Shown in pieces: positions 5,960 to 6,694 of a stretch of 6,694 nt of DNA. How positions within the stretch are numbered: the stretch's first letter is position 1; the number at the start of each line of letters is the position of its first letter. A model generated the notes under the pieces. The model ran no database searches, was not told the origin of the DNA, and worked only from the letters and a program-made list of their open reading frames with translations. Position numbers and translations under genes: made by a program. This DNA comes from an uncultured cyanobacterium (GTDB lineage Bacteria; Cyanobacteriota; Cyanobacteriia; PCC-6307; Cyanobiaceae), in assembly GCA_903831165.1 (NCBI GenBank), contig CAIKWV010000354.1, positions 1 through 6,694 on the forward strand, written 5' to 3'.

Positions 5960-6694
5960 TCAACCCGCCTCATCTTCGTCGTGAGCGAAGCGGTTGTAGA
6001 GGAAGTCGAGGGCGCTGTTGCGCAGCTCGTAATAACGAGGGTCCTCCATGATGTCCTCGCGGCTGCGGGGCCGCGGGAAATCGATCGACAACACTTCACC
6101 GATACCGGCTGAAGGGCCATTGGTCATCATCACGAGGCGATCGGCCAGGAACAGGGCCTCGTCGATGTCATGGGTGATCATCAGCACCGTGCACTTCTGG
6201 GTATTCCAGATCTGCAGCAGCTCCTCCTGCAGCTCCTCCTTGGTGATCGCATCCAGGGCGCCGAACGGTTCATCGAGAATCAGCACCTCCGGGCGAATCG
6301 ACAGGGCCCGGGCGATCGCCACCCGCTGCTTCATGCCGCCAGAGAGCTGGGTGATGCGCTTGTCGGCGGCGGCCGTCAGGCCCACCATCGCCAGATGCTC
6401 CATAGCGATCTCGCGCTTTTGGTGCTCACTGATCTGGGGCTGCACCGCATCGATCGCCAGGTGCACATTGTCGTAAGCCGTCATCCAGGGGAGCAGGGCG
6501 TAGCCCTGAAACACGACCATGCGATCAGGACCTGGCCTGGTGATCGGCTGGCCATCGAGCAGCACCTGGCCGGAGCTGGGGGTGGCGAAGCCGGAGACCA
6601 TGTTGAGCAAGGTGGATTTGCCACAGCCGGAGTGGCCGATCACGCAGACGAATTCGCCGCGATTCACCTCCAGATTGATATCCGCCAGCACCGG
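5960..6694 (-). CDS. ABC transporter ATP-binding protein, nitrate/cyanate type (NrtD/CynD family; N terminus beyond window)
   Basis: This is the ATP-hydrolysing subunit of an ABC importer for nitrate/nitrite or cyanate, located on the cytoplasmic face of the inner membrane. All nucleotide-binding motifs are visible, numbered from the first Val codon at 6691: Walker A GHSGCGKST (19-27), Q-loop MVVFQ with Q62, signature LSGGMKQR (116-123), Walker B VLILDEP (136-142), D-loop ALD (145-147) and the switch histidine in MITHD (H174). PGPDRMVVFQGYALLPW and the C-terminal tail FPRPRSREDIMEDPRYYELR are characteristic of the NrtC/NrtD/CynD subgroup rather than of taurine or sulfonate ATPases. The reading frame is open to the right edge; the GTG at 6691 is only an internal Val, and about 30-45 N-terminal residues should lie outside. 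There is no extra C-terminal receptor domain, so it is not NrtC. NrtD and CynD cannot be separated here; the adjacent permease and receptor genes would decide. Confidence 0.93.
   Translation of the reverse strand, partial: PVLADINLEVNRGEFVCVIGHSGCGKSTLLNMVSGFATPSSGQVLLDGQPITRPGPDRMVVFQGYALLPWMTAYDNVHLAIDAVQPQISEHQKREIAMEHLAMVGLTAAADKRITQLSGGMKQRVAIARALSIRPEVLILDEPFGALDAITKEELQEELLQIWNTQKCTVLMITHDIDEALFLADRLVMMTNGPSAGIGEVLSIDFPRPRSREDIMEDPRYYELRNSALDFLYNRFAHDEDEAG

Noticed and set aside
4723..6120. A 465-codon minus-strand open frame opposite the oxidoreductase and crossing into the ATPase gene
   Set aside because: It is low-complexity Gln/Gly/Ala/Arg sequence, antisense to a well-supported flavoprotein and overlapping the ATPase gene in another frame.

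Overview
The window is GC-rich. The best fit is a picocyanobacterium of the Synechococcus/Cyanobium type: the substrate-binding proteins are lipoproteins of the general amino-acid (AapJ/NatF) family, a nitrate/cyanate-type ABC ATPase is present, and there is a CrtISO/phytoene-desaturase-like flavoprotein. This placement is inferred from gene content and base composition; no marker gene is present.

Layout. Bases 1-2231 hold a compact minus-strand cluster, read from right to left: a half-size EamA permease, then two tandem AapJ-like amino-acid-binding lipoproteins. The second of these starts inside the stop codon of the first and runs off the left edge. Bases 2232-2394 are a divergent intergenic region. 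It contains a short minus-strand remnant that matches the C-terminal tail of the ABC ATPase at the far right of the window. Bases 2395-5844 carry two plus-strand genes: a polytopic membrane protein resembling GtrII-type glucosyltransferases, and a FAD-dependent oxidoreductase of the CrtISO/phytoene-desaturase superfamily. A 115-base convergent gap with a small perfect hairpin follows. From 5960 to the right edge is a minus-strand NrtD/CynD-type ATPase, cut at its N terminus.

Functionally the flanks are nitrogen-acquisition genes: amino-acid capture on the left, and nitrate or cyanate uptake energised by the ATPase on the right. The two middle genes have no obvious link to them. They lie between two direct copies (about 62 bases, 45 identical by hand count) of the ATPase tail-coding sequence. 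One copy is inside the intact gene and the other is an isolated fragment. This arrangement suggests the middle pair was inserted into, or rearranged next to, an ATPase paralogue, and it is the most interesting signal here. I did not find a complete novel system.
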